A stretch of DNA of 64,000 nucleotides from an uncultured Pelagibacteraceae bacterium (GCA_902599335.1 CACKFA010000002.1:162641-226640), one strand, 5' to 3'; numbered from the stretch's first letter, positions 17,708-28,395 are shown. The notes: generated from the sequence alone by a model not told the origin. Program-made: numbers and translations.

Positions 17708-18789
17708 TTTTTCAATACTTGCTTAATAACACTCATAAATTTTAAGTTTTCTTTTTTAGATCCAATAGTTAACCTTAATTTATTCTTTATATGATAACCA
17801 TCTTCTGTTGATCTTAAAATAATTCCCTTATTTTTAAGTTTTTCATACAGAAACTTTGCTGAATATCTGCATTTTTCAAAATTAAGTAACAAAAAATTTG
17901 CTGAAACTGAATTTGAAAAAATATTATATGCCTCAAGAAATTTCTTAATTTTTTCAGAATATAATAAATTATGTCTAATCGATTTATTTATGAAAGCTTT
18001 ATCCTTCAGTGACTCGATGGCAGCTAATTGAGCAATACCATTTACATTAAATGGTGGTTTTATAACATTTAGCGCATCAACTATTTTTTTTGATCCATAT
18101 CCCCAACCTACTCTCAGAGAAGCTAATCCAAACATTTTTGAAAAAGTTCTAAGGATGAAAACATTATCTTTATTTTTAAACAAATCTAACCCAGATGAAT
18201 AATCTTTGTTTTTCATATATTCTGCATAAGCATCATCTATAACTAGTAAAATTTTTTTGTTTAATCTTTTTCTTAATTCTAAAACTTCTTTTTTCGTTAA
18301 ATAAGTTCCTGTAGGATTGTTTGGGTTAGCTATAAACACAATTTTAGTTTTTTTTGTAATTTTTTTTAAAATTTCATTTACCGAAACTTTAAAATTAATT
18401 TCTTTTGCAAATACAACTTTTGCACCTACAATTTTTGAGTAAATTCTGTACATTAAAAAACTGTACTCTGGTACCACAACCTCATCTTTTGGGTTTAAAA
18501 ACAACTGACAGAGCATTTGAATAACTTCATCTGAACCAGCTCCACAAATAATTTTCTCAGAATTACATTTATAAGCTTTAGATATTGCTTTTCTTAAATT
18601 TTGAGATTTTCCATCTGGATACTTATCTAAATTCAGATTTTTATTTGATATTATTTTCTTTGCTTTAGGGCTCATACCTAGAGCAGACTCATTTGCAGAA
18701 AGCTTAATTACGTTCTTAAGTTTCTTAACTTTTGATTTGCCAGGCTTATAGGCCTCAATTTTAAATTTTTTGAAATTTGGAGTTATCAT
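17704..18789 (-). CDS. hisC: Histidinol-phosphate / aromatic aminotransferase
   Basis: Class I/II PLP aminotransferase of 361 aa. Motifs: SANESALGMSPKA (substrate loop), CGAGSDEVIQML (PLP phosphate), FIANPNNPTGTYL, the aspartate in VIDDAYAEYM and the PLP lysine Lys218 in LRTFSKMFGLA. HisC makes histidinol phosphate, but a copy paired with tyrA (4-nt overlap) often serves mainly in tyrosine and phenylalanine transamination. That is likely here but not provable. It is divergent from metX across a 191-bp region that also contains a dyad at 18807-18840. Confidence 0.88.
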   Translation of the reverse strand: MITPNFKKFKIEAYKPGKSKVKKLKNVIKLSANESALGMSPKAKKIISNKNLNLDKYPDGKSQNLRKAISKAYKCNSEKIICGAGSDEVIQMLCQLFLNPKDEVVVPEYSFLMYRIYSKIVGAKVVFAKEINFKVSVNEILKKITKKTKIVFIANPNNPTGTYLTKKEVLELRKRLNKKILLVIDDAYAEYMKNKDYSSGLDLFKNKDNVFILRTFSKMFGLASLRVGWGYGSKKIVDALNVIKPPFNVNGIAQLAAIESLKDKAFINKSIRHNLLYSEKIKKFLEAYNIFSNSVSANFLLLNFEKCRYSAKFLYEKLKNKGIILRSTEDGYHIKNKLRLTIGSKKENLKFMSVIKQVLKK

Positions 18790-18806
18790 TTTTTTTAATT
18801 TATGTG

Positions 18807-18840
18807 CTCTTTATAGATAAAATTACAAAATTTTATAGAG
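18807..18840. repeat. Bulged inverted repeat in the hisC-metX divergent region
   Basis: Positions 18817-18824 (ATAAAATT) and 18829-18836 (AATTTTAT) form a perfect 8-bp dyad around the loop ACAA. CTCT at 18807-18810 can extend it by pairing with AGAG at 18837-18840, leaving a 6-nt one-sided bulge. It starts 17 nt upstream of the hisC ATG and lies upstream of the metX promoter. It could be a hairpin in the hisC leader or an operator. In A+T-rich DNA such dyads arise easily. Confidence 0.35.
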
Positions 18841-18862
18841 AATAAGAGGATTTTTTAAAAAA

Positions 18863-18891
18863 TTGACATAATAAATAAGTTCTAGTAAAAA
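18863..18891 (+). promoter_or_regulatory. Predicted sigma-70 promoter for metX
   Basis: A perfect -35 box TTGACA lies at 18863-18868. With 17-nt spacing the -10 is TAAAAA at 18886-18891 (4 of 6 consensus bases). The implied transcript start near 18897 falls exactly at the beginning of the SAM-II aptamer, which supports both calls. Confidence 0.6.
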
Positions 18892-18895
18892 AATT

Positions 18896-18954
18896 ATGCG
18901 CTGATTTAACTGAATTGCGAGCGCTTAAAAAAAACCGCTAAAATAGTTTTTTTT
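18896..18954 (+). ncRNA. SAM-II riboswitch upstream of metX
   Basis: The sequence matches the SAM-II aptamer family. Stem P1 is GCGCU at 18898-18902 paired with AGCGC at 18920-18924. The loop reads UGAUUUAAC, followed by AUUGC at 18914-18918. A spacer of exactly 12 nt leads to the conserved GCUAAAA at 18937-18943. AACU at 18908-18911 can pair with AGUU at 18945-18948, extending the pseudoknot. SAM-II senses S-adenosylmethionine and represses methionine-synthesis genes in alphaproteobacteria, which fits metX downstream. Unusual: the pseudoknot is followed at once by U8 (18947-18954) and the ATG is 26 nt further on, so there is no Shine-Dalgarno inside the pseudoknot. Confidence 0.93.
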
Positions 18955-18980
18955 CTCACAATTCGAAACAGTCAAAAACT

Positions 18981-20102
18981 ATGAATACTGAGAAAAACAT
19001 AAAAACTTTAATTGTAAAAAAACAACTAAAATTAGACTGTGGAAAGACCATAAAAGATTTTCCGATAGCCTATGAAACTTACGGTTCACTTAATTCAAAA
19101 AAAGATAATGCAATATTAGTTTTTCATGCTCTAACAGGAGATCAATTTGTAACCGGAATAAACCCTGTAACTAACAAAGAGGGTTGGTGGAGTTATGCAG
19201 TAGGTCCTGATAAAGCTATCGATACAAATAAATATTTTGTTATTTGCTCTAACGTAATTGGTGGATGTATGGGGTCGTACGGACCAAGTCATAAAGATAC
19301 TGATCAAAAAATTTTTGGAACAAATTTTCCCGTTATTACAATTAATGATATGGTGAATGCTCAATATAATTTACTTGATCATTTTGGTATTGATAAACTG
19401 TTTTCTATAACTGGTGGTTCAATGGGAGGTATGCAAGTCCTTCAGTTTATTAGCAACTTTCCTGATAAATCTAAAACAGTGATACCGATAGCAACCACAT
19501 CTAGTCATTCAGCTCAAAATATTGCTTTTAACGAGCTAGGTAGACAAGCTATTACAGCTGATAGTAACTGGAAAGATGGGAATTATACATCAAACGATAC
19601 TAATCCTGGAAAAGGATTGGCAGTAGCTAGAATGGCAGCTCATATTACTTACTTATCTAAAAAAGGTTTGCAGGAAAAATTTGGAAGAAAGTTGCAAGAG
19701 AGAGAAGATCTTAAATTTGGATTTGACGCTGATTTTCAAATAGAAAGTTATTTAAGATATCAGGGCTCAGTTTTCGTAGATAGATTTGATGCAAATAGTT
19801 ATCTTTATATTACTAGAGCTATGGATTATTTTGATTTAGCAAAACAATTCAATGGTAATCTTTCAGAAGCATTTAAAAATACAAACGCGAAATTTTTTAT
19901 AATTTCATTTACTTCAGATTGGCTTTATCCAACCCAAGAAAACAAAGATATTGTGATTGCTTTAAACTCAATAGGAGCTGATGTTGGATTTGTAGAAATT
20001 GAGTCGGATAAAGGTCACGACTCCTTTTTACTAGATGTTCCTGATTTCTTAAGTGCACTTAAAAACTTTTTAGATAAATCTTACGAAGAAAATAAATTAT
20101 GA
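18981..20102 (+). CDS. metX: Homoserine O-acyltransferase
   Basis: Alpha/beta-hydrolase-fold enzyme, 373 aa, acylating homoserine in the first committed step of methionine synthesis. The catalytic triad is visible: Ser147 in TGGSMGGMQ, Asp313 in TSDWLYP and His346 in DKGHDSFLLD. Other family marks are YETYGSLN, CSNVIGGCMGSYGPS and YLRYQGSVFVDRFDANSYLY. Acetyl-CoA versus succinyl-CoA use is not certain from sequence. Under control of the SAM-II riboswitch just upstream. metW follows with a 4-nt ATGA overlap. No clear Shine-Dalgarno precedes the ATG. Confidence 0.93.
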   Translation: MNTEKNIKTLIVKKQLKLDCGKTIKDFPIAYETYGSLNSKKDNAILVFHALTGDQFVTGINPVTNKEGWWSYAVGPDKAIDTNKYFVICSNVIGGCMGSYGPSHKDTDQKIFGTNFPVITINDMVNAQYNLLDHFGIDKLFSITGGSMGGMQVLQFISNFPDKSKTVIPIATTSSHSAQNIAFNELGRQAITADSNWKDGNYTSNDTNPGKGLAVARMAAHITYLSKKGLQEKFGRKLQEREDLKFGFDADFQIESYLRYQGSVFVDRFDANSYLYITRAMDYFDLAKQFNGNLSEAFKNTNAKFFIISFTSDWLYPTQENKDIVIALNSIGADVGFVEIESDKGHDSFLLDVPDFLSALKNFLDKSYEENKL

Positions 20103-20695
20103 AAAATGAATTTCAGATTATAGCAGATTTAATTGAAAAAGATAAGAAAGTCTTAGATGTAGGTTGTGCTGATGGAACTTTGATGAAATTTTTAAAGGAT
20201 AATAAAAACATAAATATAAGAGGATTAGAAATTTCAAAAGAAAGAGTGCAAGAATGTATTGCAAAAGGTTTAACTGTAATTGAAGGAAATGCTGAAAAAG
20301 ATTTAAAACAATTTCCAGACAAATCATTTGATTATGTTATTTTAAGCCAAACCCTTCAAGCTTTTCTTAATCCTGAATTAGTTTTAGATGAACTTTTAAG
20401 AGTTGGAAAAAAAGCAATAGTTACGATTCCTAATTTTGGATACTGGAAAGTAAGATTTCATTTATTAATTAAAGGTACAATGCCAATTACAAAAACATTA
20501 CCAGATGAATGGTATAACACACCAAATTTACATATGTGTACAATCAAAGATTTTTTTCACTTTGTAAAATCAAAAGATATTAAAATTTTTAAATCACTCG
20601 CTTTAAATAATCTTAATTCATCAATAATAAATCAGAGTAATTTAGGAGTTAAGAATTTGTTTGCAGATCTAGGTATATTTTTGATAGAAAAATAA
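20099..20695 (+). CDS. metW: MetW, methionine biosynthesis methyltransferase-like protein
   Basis: 198 aa, SAM-methyltransferase-like fold. Motif I is VLDVGCADGTLM at residues 18-29. YVILSQTLQAFLNPELVLDELLRVGKKAIVTIPNFGYWK is the highly conserved MetW core (quoted here as position landmarks for residues about 79-117). MetW is needed with MetX for homoserine acylation in several proteobacteria, probably by forming a complex. The metX-metW pair is the usual alphaproteobacterial arrangement, here overlapping by 4 nt. gloB starts 1 nt after its stop. Confidence 0.92.
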   Translation: MKNEFQIIADLIEKDKKVLDVGCADGTLMKFLKDNKNINIRGLEISKERVQECIAKGLTVIEGNAEKDLKQFPDKSFDYVILSQTLQAFLNPELVLDELLRVGKKAIVTIPNFGYWKVRFHLLIKGTMPITKTLPDEWYNTPNLHMCTIKDFFHFVKSKDIKIFKSLALNNLNSSIINQSNLGVKNLFADLGIFLIEK

Positions 20696-20696
20696 A

Positions 20697-21416
20697 ATGC
20701 GTATTGAAATTATACCTTGTCTTCAGGACAACTATAGCTATTTAATAATAGACGAAAGTAACAATTCTGCGTGTATTGTAGATCCCAGTGAGGCTGAGCC
20801 AATAATAAATTTCCTAAAGAATAAAAATATAAAATTAAAATACATTCTTAATACTCATCATCACTATGATCACATTGGAGGAAATCAAGAATTAAAAAAA
20901 AAATATGGATCGGTTGTTGTAGGTTTTAAAGGAGACTCGAAAAGAATACCAGAGATAGACATATTTTTAGAAGATAATCAAATATGGAAAGCCGAAAACT
21001 TTGAAGCTAAAATTATGCATATACCTGGACATACTTCAGGCCATATTTGTTTTAATTTTTTTAAAGAAAAAATAGTTTTTACCGGAGATACACTTTTCTC
21101 ACTTGGTTGTGGAAGAATATTCGAAGGTTCTTATGAGGAAATGTTTGAATCTTTAAACAAAATTAAATTATTACCAGAAGATACAAAAATTTATTGTGGT
21201 CATGAATACACTCTTAACAATGCAAAATTTTGCAAAAAATATGATTCTGAAAACAAAGATTTACAAAAAAAAATAGAAAAAATAGAAAAATTAAGAGAAA
21301 ATGGAATTCCTACAATACCCTCAACTTTAAAAGAGGAATTGGAGTGTAATATATTTTTAAGAGCAAAAGATGTTAAAACCTTTTCAAAATTAAGAGATTT
21401 AAAGGATAATTTCTAA
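20697..21416 (+). CDS. gloB: Hydroxyacylglutathione hydrolase (glyoxalase II)
   Basis: Metallo-beta-lactamase-fold thioesterase, 239 aa. It hydrolyses S-lactoylglutathione to lactate and glutathione. The binuclear metal motif is THHHYDHIGG near residues 53-62. Further ligands are in HIPGHTSGHICF, TGDTLFSLGCGRIFEG and YCGHEYTLNNAKF. The length and C-terminal GSH-binding segment (SNLREFL-like FLRAKDVKTFSKLR) fit glyoxalase II. It is translated directly after metW with a 1-nt gap and so may share SAM-II control, for no obvious metabolic reason. Confidence 0.9.
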   Translation: MRIEIIPCLQDNYSYLIIDESNNSACIVDPSEAEPIINFLKNKNIKLKYILNTHHHYDHIGGNQELKKKYGSVVVGFKGDSKRIPEIDIFLEDNQIWKAENFEAKIMHIPGHTSGHICFNFFKEKIVFTGDTLFSLGCGRIFEGSYEEMFESLNKIKLLPEDTKIYCGHEYTLNNAKFCKKYDSENKDLQKKIEKIEKLRENGIPTIPSTLKEELECNIFLRAKDVKTFSKLRDLKDNF

Positions 21417-21426
21417 TTAATTCGGC

Positions 21427-21454
21427 TTGACTAAAGGCTAGCTACAACTATATT
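21427..21454 (+). promoter_or_regulatory. Predicted promoter for rplU
   Basis: TTGACT at 21427-21432 (5 of 6) and TATATT at 21449-21454 (5 of 6) are separated by 16 nt. The implied start near 21461 gives a leader of about 20 nt before the rplU ATG at 21481. It lies just after the gloB stop, so rplU and the genes behind it form a separate unit. Confidence 0.65.
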
Positions 21455-21480
21455 GCGGTAACTTTAAATTAAATCATACT

Positions 21481-21879
21481 ATGTCATACGCAGTAATAAA
21501 AACAGGTGGAAAACAGTATAAAGTAAAGTCTGGAGAAATTCTAAAGATTGAAAAACTACCAGAATCTAAACCTGAGACTAAAATAGAGTTTAATGAAATT
21601 TTGGCATACGGTGATGACAAATCAATTGAAATTGGAACTCCAAATGTTGAGGGTGCAAAAGTAGAGGCTGATTTAATTAAAAATAGCAAAAATAGAACTA
21701 TTTTAATTTTTAAAAAAAGAAGAAGACAAAATTCAAGAAGAAAAAATGGGCATAGGCAACAATATTCTATGATAAGAATTAACAAAATTTTTTCAAAAGA
21801 TGGTAAAGTTTTATCAGAAGCTGAAAAAATTTCTAAAACTTCAAAAAAAGAAGAAGTTAAGGAAGCAGTAAGCAAATAG
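21481..21879 (+). CDS. rplU: 50S ribosomal protein L21
   Basis: 132 aa. N-terminal YAVIKTGGKQYKVKSGEILKIEKL and the basic RNA-binding stretch KKRRRQNSRRKNGHRQQYSMIRI identify L21. The last roughly 25 residues form a Lys/Glu-rich extension (SKTSKKEEVKEAV) beyond the usual bacterial length of about 103, common in alphaproteobacteria. It heads the rplU-rpmA-obgE cluster, the standard bacterial order. Confidence 0.96.
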   Translation: MSYAVIKTGGKQYKVKSGEILKIEKLPESKPETKIEFNEILAYGDDKSIEIGTPNVEGAKVEADLIKNSKNRTILIFKKRRRQNSRRKNGHRQQYSMIRINKIFSKDGKVLSEAEKISKTSKKEEVKEAVSK

Positions 21880-21893
21880 TTATTAGGTAAATT

Positions 21894-22148
21894 ATGGCAA
21901 CAAAAAAAGCAGGTGGATCATCACGAAACGGACGAGATAGTGCCGGTAGAAGACTTGGTGTAAAAAAGTATGGTGGTGAAACAGTAATTCCTGGAAACAT
22001 AATTGTTAGACAAAGAGGAACTAAGATTTTTCCAGGTGAAAATGTTGGTATGGGTAAAGATCATTCAATATTTTCAGTTGTTAAAGGGAAAGTTGTTTTC
22101 AAAAAATCTAAATCAGATAGAACTTTCGTTTCTGTAAAGCCCAATTAA
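21894..22148 (+). CDS. rpmA: 50S ribosomal protein L27
   Basis: 84 aa, full length. The N-terminal tail that reaches the peptidyl transferase centre is intact: [20 protein letters not shown], followed by LGVKKYGGE and [23 protein letters not shown]. There is no N-terminal pro-peptide of the Firmicute type. It begins 14 nt after rplU and precedes obgE. Confidence 0.97.
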   Translation: MATKKAGGSSRNGRDSAGRRLGVKKYGGETVIPGNIIVRQRGTKIFPGENVGMGKDHSIFSVVKGKVVFKKSKSDRTFVSVKPN

Positions 22149-22164
22149 TAGTACAACCAATTAA

Positions 22165-24259
<2,095 letters not shown>

Positions 24260-25510
24260 ATGATTAAATATATGAATTTAATTGGAATAAAAGCTCGAAA
24301 AGCTAGTGAGTATAAAGTTACAACTGAAGTAAAAAATAAAGTCTTAAATGATTACGCGAAATTAATTAAGAATGAAAAAAAATTTATTATTAATCAAAAT
24401 TCAAAAGATATTAATTACGCAAGAAAAAAAGGATTAAAAGAAAACTTAATCAAAAGACTTCATTTAAATGAAAATAAATTAGATGGAATTATAAATTCTA
24501 TTTTTAAAATAGCTAAATTAAGGGATCCTATAGATAGCACTCTAGAAAAATGGAAAAGACCGAATGGTTTGAATATTAAAAGAGTTTCAATACCAATTGG
24601 AGTTATTGGGGTTATTTATGAAAGTAGACCAAATGTAACTTCAGATATTGCTAGTCTTTGTTTTAAATCTGGAAATGTAGTGATTTTGAAAGGAGGCTCT
24701 GAGGCCATAAATTCAAATAAAGCTTTAGCTAAGCTGTTTAGAAAAGCACTTAAAAAAAATAAAGTTAATGAAAACTTTATACAATTTATTGATTCAAAAC
24801 AAAGGAGACTTGTGGATATTATGCTTTCTAAGATGAAAAAATATATCGATGTTATCATACCTCGTGGTGGAAAAAATTTAGTCAAAAAAGTTTTAGAATT
24901 ATCCAAAGTACCTATAATTGGGCACTTAGAGGGGCTTTGTCATACTTATATAGATAAAGATGCAGAATTAAAAATGGCTAAAGAAATTGTCTATAACGCT
25001 AAATTAAGAAATACAAGTATTTGTGGTGCGACTGAAACTATTCTTATTCATAAAAATATAGTCAAAAAATTTAGTAATCCTATTTTGCAGGAACTTGAAA
25101 ATAGTGGTTGTAAAATAATTGGCGATAAGATTTTGAAAAGTTATTACAATGGTCAAGTATATCCTGCAAAAGAAAAAGATTGGTCAACTGAATATTTATC
25201 ATCAATTGTATCTGTTAAAGTTGTTAAAAATTCTGAAGAGGCAATTATGCATATTAACAAATACGGAACTATGCACACTGACTCCATCATTACAAAAAAT
25301 AAAAAGACAGCAAAATATTTCCTAAAAAATGTTAAAAGCTCAATTGCAATGCATAATACCTCAACTCAATTTGCTGATGGTGGTGAATTTGGATTTGGTG
25401 GAGAAGTTGGAATTTCTACTAATACACTACCACCAAGAGGTCCTGTAGGTTTAAATCAGTTGATTTCATATAAATATGAAATCACTAGTAATGGTAAAAT
25501 AAGAAATTAA
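24260..25510 (+). CDS. proA: Gamma-glutamyl phosphate reductase
   Basis: NADPH-dependent reductase forming glutamate semialdehyde, 416 aa, aldehyde-dehydrogenase fold. Motifs: PIGVIGVIYESRPNVTSDIASL, LKGGSEAINSN, VIIPRGGKNLV and GLCHTYIDKDA. The catalytic cysteine is in RNTSICGATETIL near residue 255, and FGFGGEVGISTNTLPPRGPVG lies near the C-terminus. The ATG at 24260 follows the proB stop immediately. An in-frame Met four codons later (24272) is a possible alternative start. Confidence 0.95.
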   Translation: MIKYMNLIGIKARKASEYKVTTEVKNKVLNDYAKLIKNEKKFIINQNSKDINYARKKGLKENLIKRLHLNENKLDGIINSIFKIAKLRDPIDSTLEKWKRPNGLNIKRVSIPIGVIGVIYESRPNVTSDIASLCFKSGNVVILKGGSEAINSNKALAKLFRKALKKNKVNENFIQFIDSKQRRLVDIMLSKMKKYIDVIIPRGGKNLVKKVLELSKVPIIGHLEGLCHTYIDKDAELKMAKEIVYNAKLRNTSICGATETILIHKNIVKKFSNPILQELENSGCKIIGDKILKSYYNGQVYPAKEKDWSTEYLSSIVSVKVVKNSEEAIMHINKYGTMHTDSIITKNKKTAKYFLKNVKSSIAMHNTSTQFADGGEFGFGGEVGISTNTLPPRGPVGLNQLISYKYEITSNGKIRN

Positions 25511-25511
25511 A

Positions 25512-26033
25512 TTGAATAACACAAAAATAAAAATTGGTGTATTAGGTGGATCGTTTGATCCTGCTCATAAAGGACATTTGGCAATTTCTAAGGAAGCAAA
25601 AAAAAAATTTAAACTCAAAAAAGTTATTTGGGCAATTACAAAAAAAAATCCATTTAAAATAGAGAGCAAGACATCTGTTGCTGACAGAATTAAATTTTGT
25701 AAAAAAATAATTGGTACAAATTCATTTATTAAGGTTAAATTTTATGAAAAGATTATTAAGTCAAATAAAACTATAAATTTAATCAATCATTTAAAAAAAG
25801 ATAAAAGCATTGAAATTTATTTTTTAATGGGTGCCGACAACCTTATTAATTTTCATAAATGGCATAAATCTAAATTAATTTCACAAAAATGTAATATTCT
25901 AGTTTTTGATCGACATGGGTACAAAAAAAATTCTTTAAAATCAAAGACATTTAAGCAACTTAATAAGACCAATCTAGAGTTTGTTGAGTTTAATAAAGTC
26001 AACATTTCATCTTCTCAATTAAGAAAAATTTGA
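25512..26033 (+). CDS. nadD: Nicotinate-nucleotide adenylyltransferase
   Basis: Adenylates nicotinate mononucleotide in NAD synthesis; 173 aa, slightly shorter than the usual 190-215. The nucleotidyltransferase signature GGSFDPAHKGHLAIS carries the HxGH pair His19/His22. FLMGADNLINFHKWH and the C-terminal ISSSQLRK (ISSTxIR-like) complete the family pattern. The start is TTG at 25512, one nt after the proA stop; no ATG could keep the HxGH motif. It lies next to rsfS, the common nadD-rsfS pairing. Confidence 0.92.
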   Translation: MNNTKIKIGVLGGSFDPAHKGHLAISKEAKKKFKLKKVIWAITKKNPFKIESKTSVADRIKFCKKIIGTNSFIKVKFYEKIIKSNKTINLINHLKKDKSIEIYFLMGADNLINFHKWHKSKLISQKCNILVFDRHGYKKNSLKSKTFKQLNKTNLEFVEFNKVNISSSQLRKI

Positions 26034-26050
26034 TAATCTAAATTCAATTA

Positions 26051-26401
26051 ATGGACAAAATTTCAGACCTAAAAGAAATTGTAATCAACACACTAGATCT
26101 AAATAAAGCTCAAGACATTGTAACTATTGATCTTAAAGACAAAAGTTCTATGGCTGATTACATGATCATAGCAAGTGGAACTTCATCTAGACATATTCAA
26201 TCCTTGTCAGAACAAGTTTTAGAAAAACTTAAAAATAATGGTGTAAAAGACTCAAAAATTGAAGGCAAAGAAAGTGGAGAATGGAAACTTGTTGATGGAA
26301 TTGATTTGATTGTTCATATTTTTCACCCAGAAAAAAGAAAATTTTATGAATTAGAGAAAATTTGGTCAGAGCTAATTCCAAAAGAAAAAGTGATGATATG
26401 A
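26051..26401 (+). CDS. rsfS: Ribosomal silencing factor RsfS
   Basis: 116 aa. It binds L14 on the 50S subunit and blocks subunit joining in starved cells. Family marks are the DKSSMADYMIIASGTSSRH segment near residues 33-51, IEGKESGEWKLVDGIDLIVHIFHPEKRKFYELEKIW, cited here as residues about 72-107. It follows nadD by 17 nt. The usual next gene rlmH is absent; instead ctpA begins with a 4-nt ATGA overlap. Confidence 0.93.
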   Translation: MDKISDLKEIVINTLDLNKAQDIVTIDLKDKSSMADYMIIASGTSSRHIQSLSEQVLEKLKNNGVKDSKIEGKESGEWKLVDGIDLIVHIFHPEKRKFYELEKIWSELIPKEKVMI

Positions 26402-27537
26402 AAAAAATTAAATTTTTATTATTAATTTTTTTTTCCGTTTTTTATTTAAATAAAACAGTTATTTCAGCTGAAATTGATATTTATAAAAAAATTGATCTCT
26501 TCGGTGAGGTTCTTGAAAAAATTAATAAAGAATATGTTGATGAGTTCAATCAATCTGAGAGTATGGACTCTGCTATCAATGGACTTTTACAATCCTTAGA
26601 TCCTTATTCATCCTACATGTCTCCTAAAATTTTTGATGAAATGCAAACAGAAACCAGTGGTGAATTTGGTGGACTAGGAATTGAAGTTAGCATGGAGGCT
26701 GGTGTGGTAAAAGTAATTTCACCAATAGATGATACACCTGCATCCAGAGCTGGATTAAAAGCTGGTGACTACATAGTAAAAATAAATGATGTTCAGGTTC
26801 AAGGAAAATCATTAAGTGAAGCTGTTGATTTAATGAGAGGACCTGTAGGTTCTGGAATAGAGTTAACAGTAAGACGAAGAGGCGAAAGAAAAGCGTTAAC
26901 ATTTAATATCATAAGAGAAGTTATTCAGGTTCAATCTGTAAAATCTGAAATTATAGATGAAAATATTGGATACATCAGGCTTACTTCATTTAACGATAAC
27001 AGTAGTGATCAAATAGAAAAACAAATTAAAAAACTTAAAAAAGATAAAAACTTAAATTCATTTATTTTAGATTTAAGAAATAATCCTGGAGGTCTTCTAT
27101 CTCAAGCAATCAAGATATCAGATTTTTTTCTGGAAAATGGAGAGATAGTTTCAACAAAAAGCAGAAAAAGATCTGAAAATAGAAAATGGTTTGCAAAAAA
27201 AGGAGATATTACCGATGGAAAAACACTATTGGTTTTAATTAACTATGGTTCAGCATCTGCATCTGAAATTGTTGCTGGAGCTTTAAAGGATCACAAAAGA
27301 GCAATCATCGTTGGTGAAAATAGCTTTGGTAAAGGTTCTGTGCAATCAATTATTCCTTTAAAAAATCGTGGAGCTATCAGATTAACTGTCGCAAAATATT
27401 ATCTTCCCTCTGGAAAATCTATTTCTGAAGTAGGTGTTAGACCAGATATTGAAGTAAATGAAGAAGGTGATGATTTTAGAATAAAAACTGATACTGATAA
27501 TCAATTAAACTATGCTATTAAGTTACTTAACGGATAA
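26398..27537 (+). CDS. ctpA: Carboxy-terminal processing protease, S41 family
   Basis: Periplasmic PDZ protease, 379 aa. A signal peptide covers about 1-24 (hydrophobic core LLLIFFSVFYLN, cleavage near VISA). The PDZ domain lies at about 85-160 (GGLGIEVSMEAG, SRAGLKAGDYIVKIND). The catalytic core has LRNNPGGLL, the serine motif NYGSASASEIVAGAL near residue 285 and Lys312 in NSFGKGSVQS. The ATG at 26398 overlaps the rsfS stop as ATGA. An upstream in-frame start at 26362 would hide the signal peptide behind basic residues and is rejected. Role: trimming of envelope proteins. Confidence 0.93.
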   Translation: MKKIKFLLLIFFSVFYLNKTVISAEIDIYKKIDLFGEVLEKINKEYVDEFNQSESMDSAINGLLQSLDPYSSYMSPKIFDEMQTETSGEFGGLGIEVSMEAGVVKVISPIDDTPASRAGLKAGDYIVKINDVQVQGKSLSEAVDLMRGPVGSGIELTVRRRGERKALTFNIIREVIQVQSVKSEIIDENIGYIRLTSFNDNSSDQIEKQIKKLKKDKNLNSFILDLRNNPGGLLSQAIKISDFFLENGEIVSTKSRKRSENRKWFAKKGDITDGKTLLVLINYGSASASEIVAGALKDHKRAIIVGENSFGKGSVQSIIPLKNRGAIRLTVAKYYLPSGKSISEVGVRPDIEVNEEGDDFRIKTDTDNQLNYAIKLLNG

Positions 27538-27538
27538 T

Positions 27539-28012
27539 ATGAATAAAAATTTTAAAGATTTACCACTGAGAAGTGGGGTCGGAATTGTGTTATTGAATAA
27601 AGAAAATAAAGTATTCGTAGCAAAAAGAATAGATAATCCCAAAAATTTTTGGCAAATGCCTCAGGGTGGTGTTGATGAGGGAGAGGATAATTTAAAAGCT
27701 GCATTTAGAGAACTAGAGGAAGAAACAAGTATCAAAAGCGTAGAACTTATAAAAGAATTAGATGGTACATTAACCTATGATTTACCCGATAGATTACTAG
27801 GTATTATTTGGAAAGGTAAGTACAAAGGTCAGAAGCAAAAATGGTTTTTAATGCGATTTATTGGAAATGATAATGAGATAAATATTAATACATCTAATCC
27901 TGAATTTTTAGATTGGAAGTGGATTGACTTAGATTTAATTACTGATGTTGTGGTTGATTTTAAACATCATATTTACAAAGAACTTAAAGAAAAAGTAAAA
28001 AAATTAATTTAG
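27539..28012 (+). CDS. rppH: RNA pyrophosphohydrolase (Nudix)
   Basis: 157 aa Nudix enzyme. It removes pyrophosphate from 5'-triphosphate RNA and so opens transcripts to RNase E decay. The start of the protein is LPLRSGVGIVLLNKENKVFV. The Nudix box GGVDEGEDNLKAAFRELEEE is followed by TSI, with Ser replacing the usual Gly near its end. The acidic metal ligands (RELEEE) are intact, so activity is expected. WQMPQGG before the box is typical of RppH. The ATG at 27539 starts one nt after ctpA. The end overlaps convergent atpC by 9 nt. Confidence 0.9.
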   Translation: MNKNFKDLPLRSGVGIVLLNKENKVFVAKRIDNPKNFWQMPQGGVDEGEDNLKAAFRELEEETSIKSVELIKELDGTLTYDLPDRLLGIIWKGKYKGQKQKWFLMRFIGNDNEININTSNPEFLDWKWIDLDLITDVVVDFKHHIYKELKEKVKKLI

Positions 28013-28395
28013 AGTTTTTAGAACTTCAACTTTTTGATCTGCTAAATACTTAGATTGATCATTTATATCAGTTTTATTAGCCTCTTCTTCTGCCTGTTTA
28101 AGTAAATCTTGTTGCTTTGATTTATCTATATCAGCAAGATTAAAAATTGTACTTGTTAAAATAGATAGATTGTTATTTTTGAACTCAACAATACCATCTT
28201 CAACATAGTAATTTTCATCACCTGATTTTGATAAAATCTTAATTATCCCAGGTTTCAAAAAGGAAATAATAGAAATATGATCCTTCAATATTCCCATCTC
28301 TCCTTCAAAAGCAGGGACCACAACTTCTGAAACATCATCTTTTACTAAAAAAGATTTTTCAGGATTTACTATTTCAACTTTAAACTCTTCGCTCA

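Noticed and set aside
18790..18980. tRNA gene in the hisC-metX gap
   Set aside because: No T-loop TTCGA/TTCAA arm with matching acceptor stem; the structured part is explained by SAM-II.
21474..21875. 133-codon open frame antisense to rplU
   Set aside because: It lies fully opposite L21, is rich in Leu/Phe/Ser as expected for the complement of Lys-rich coding DNA, and has no ribosome binding site or family match.
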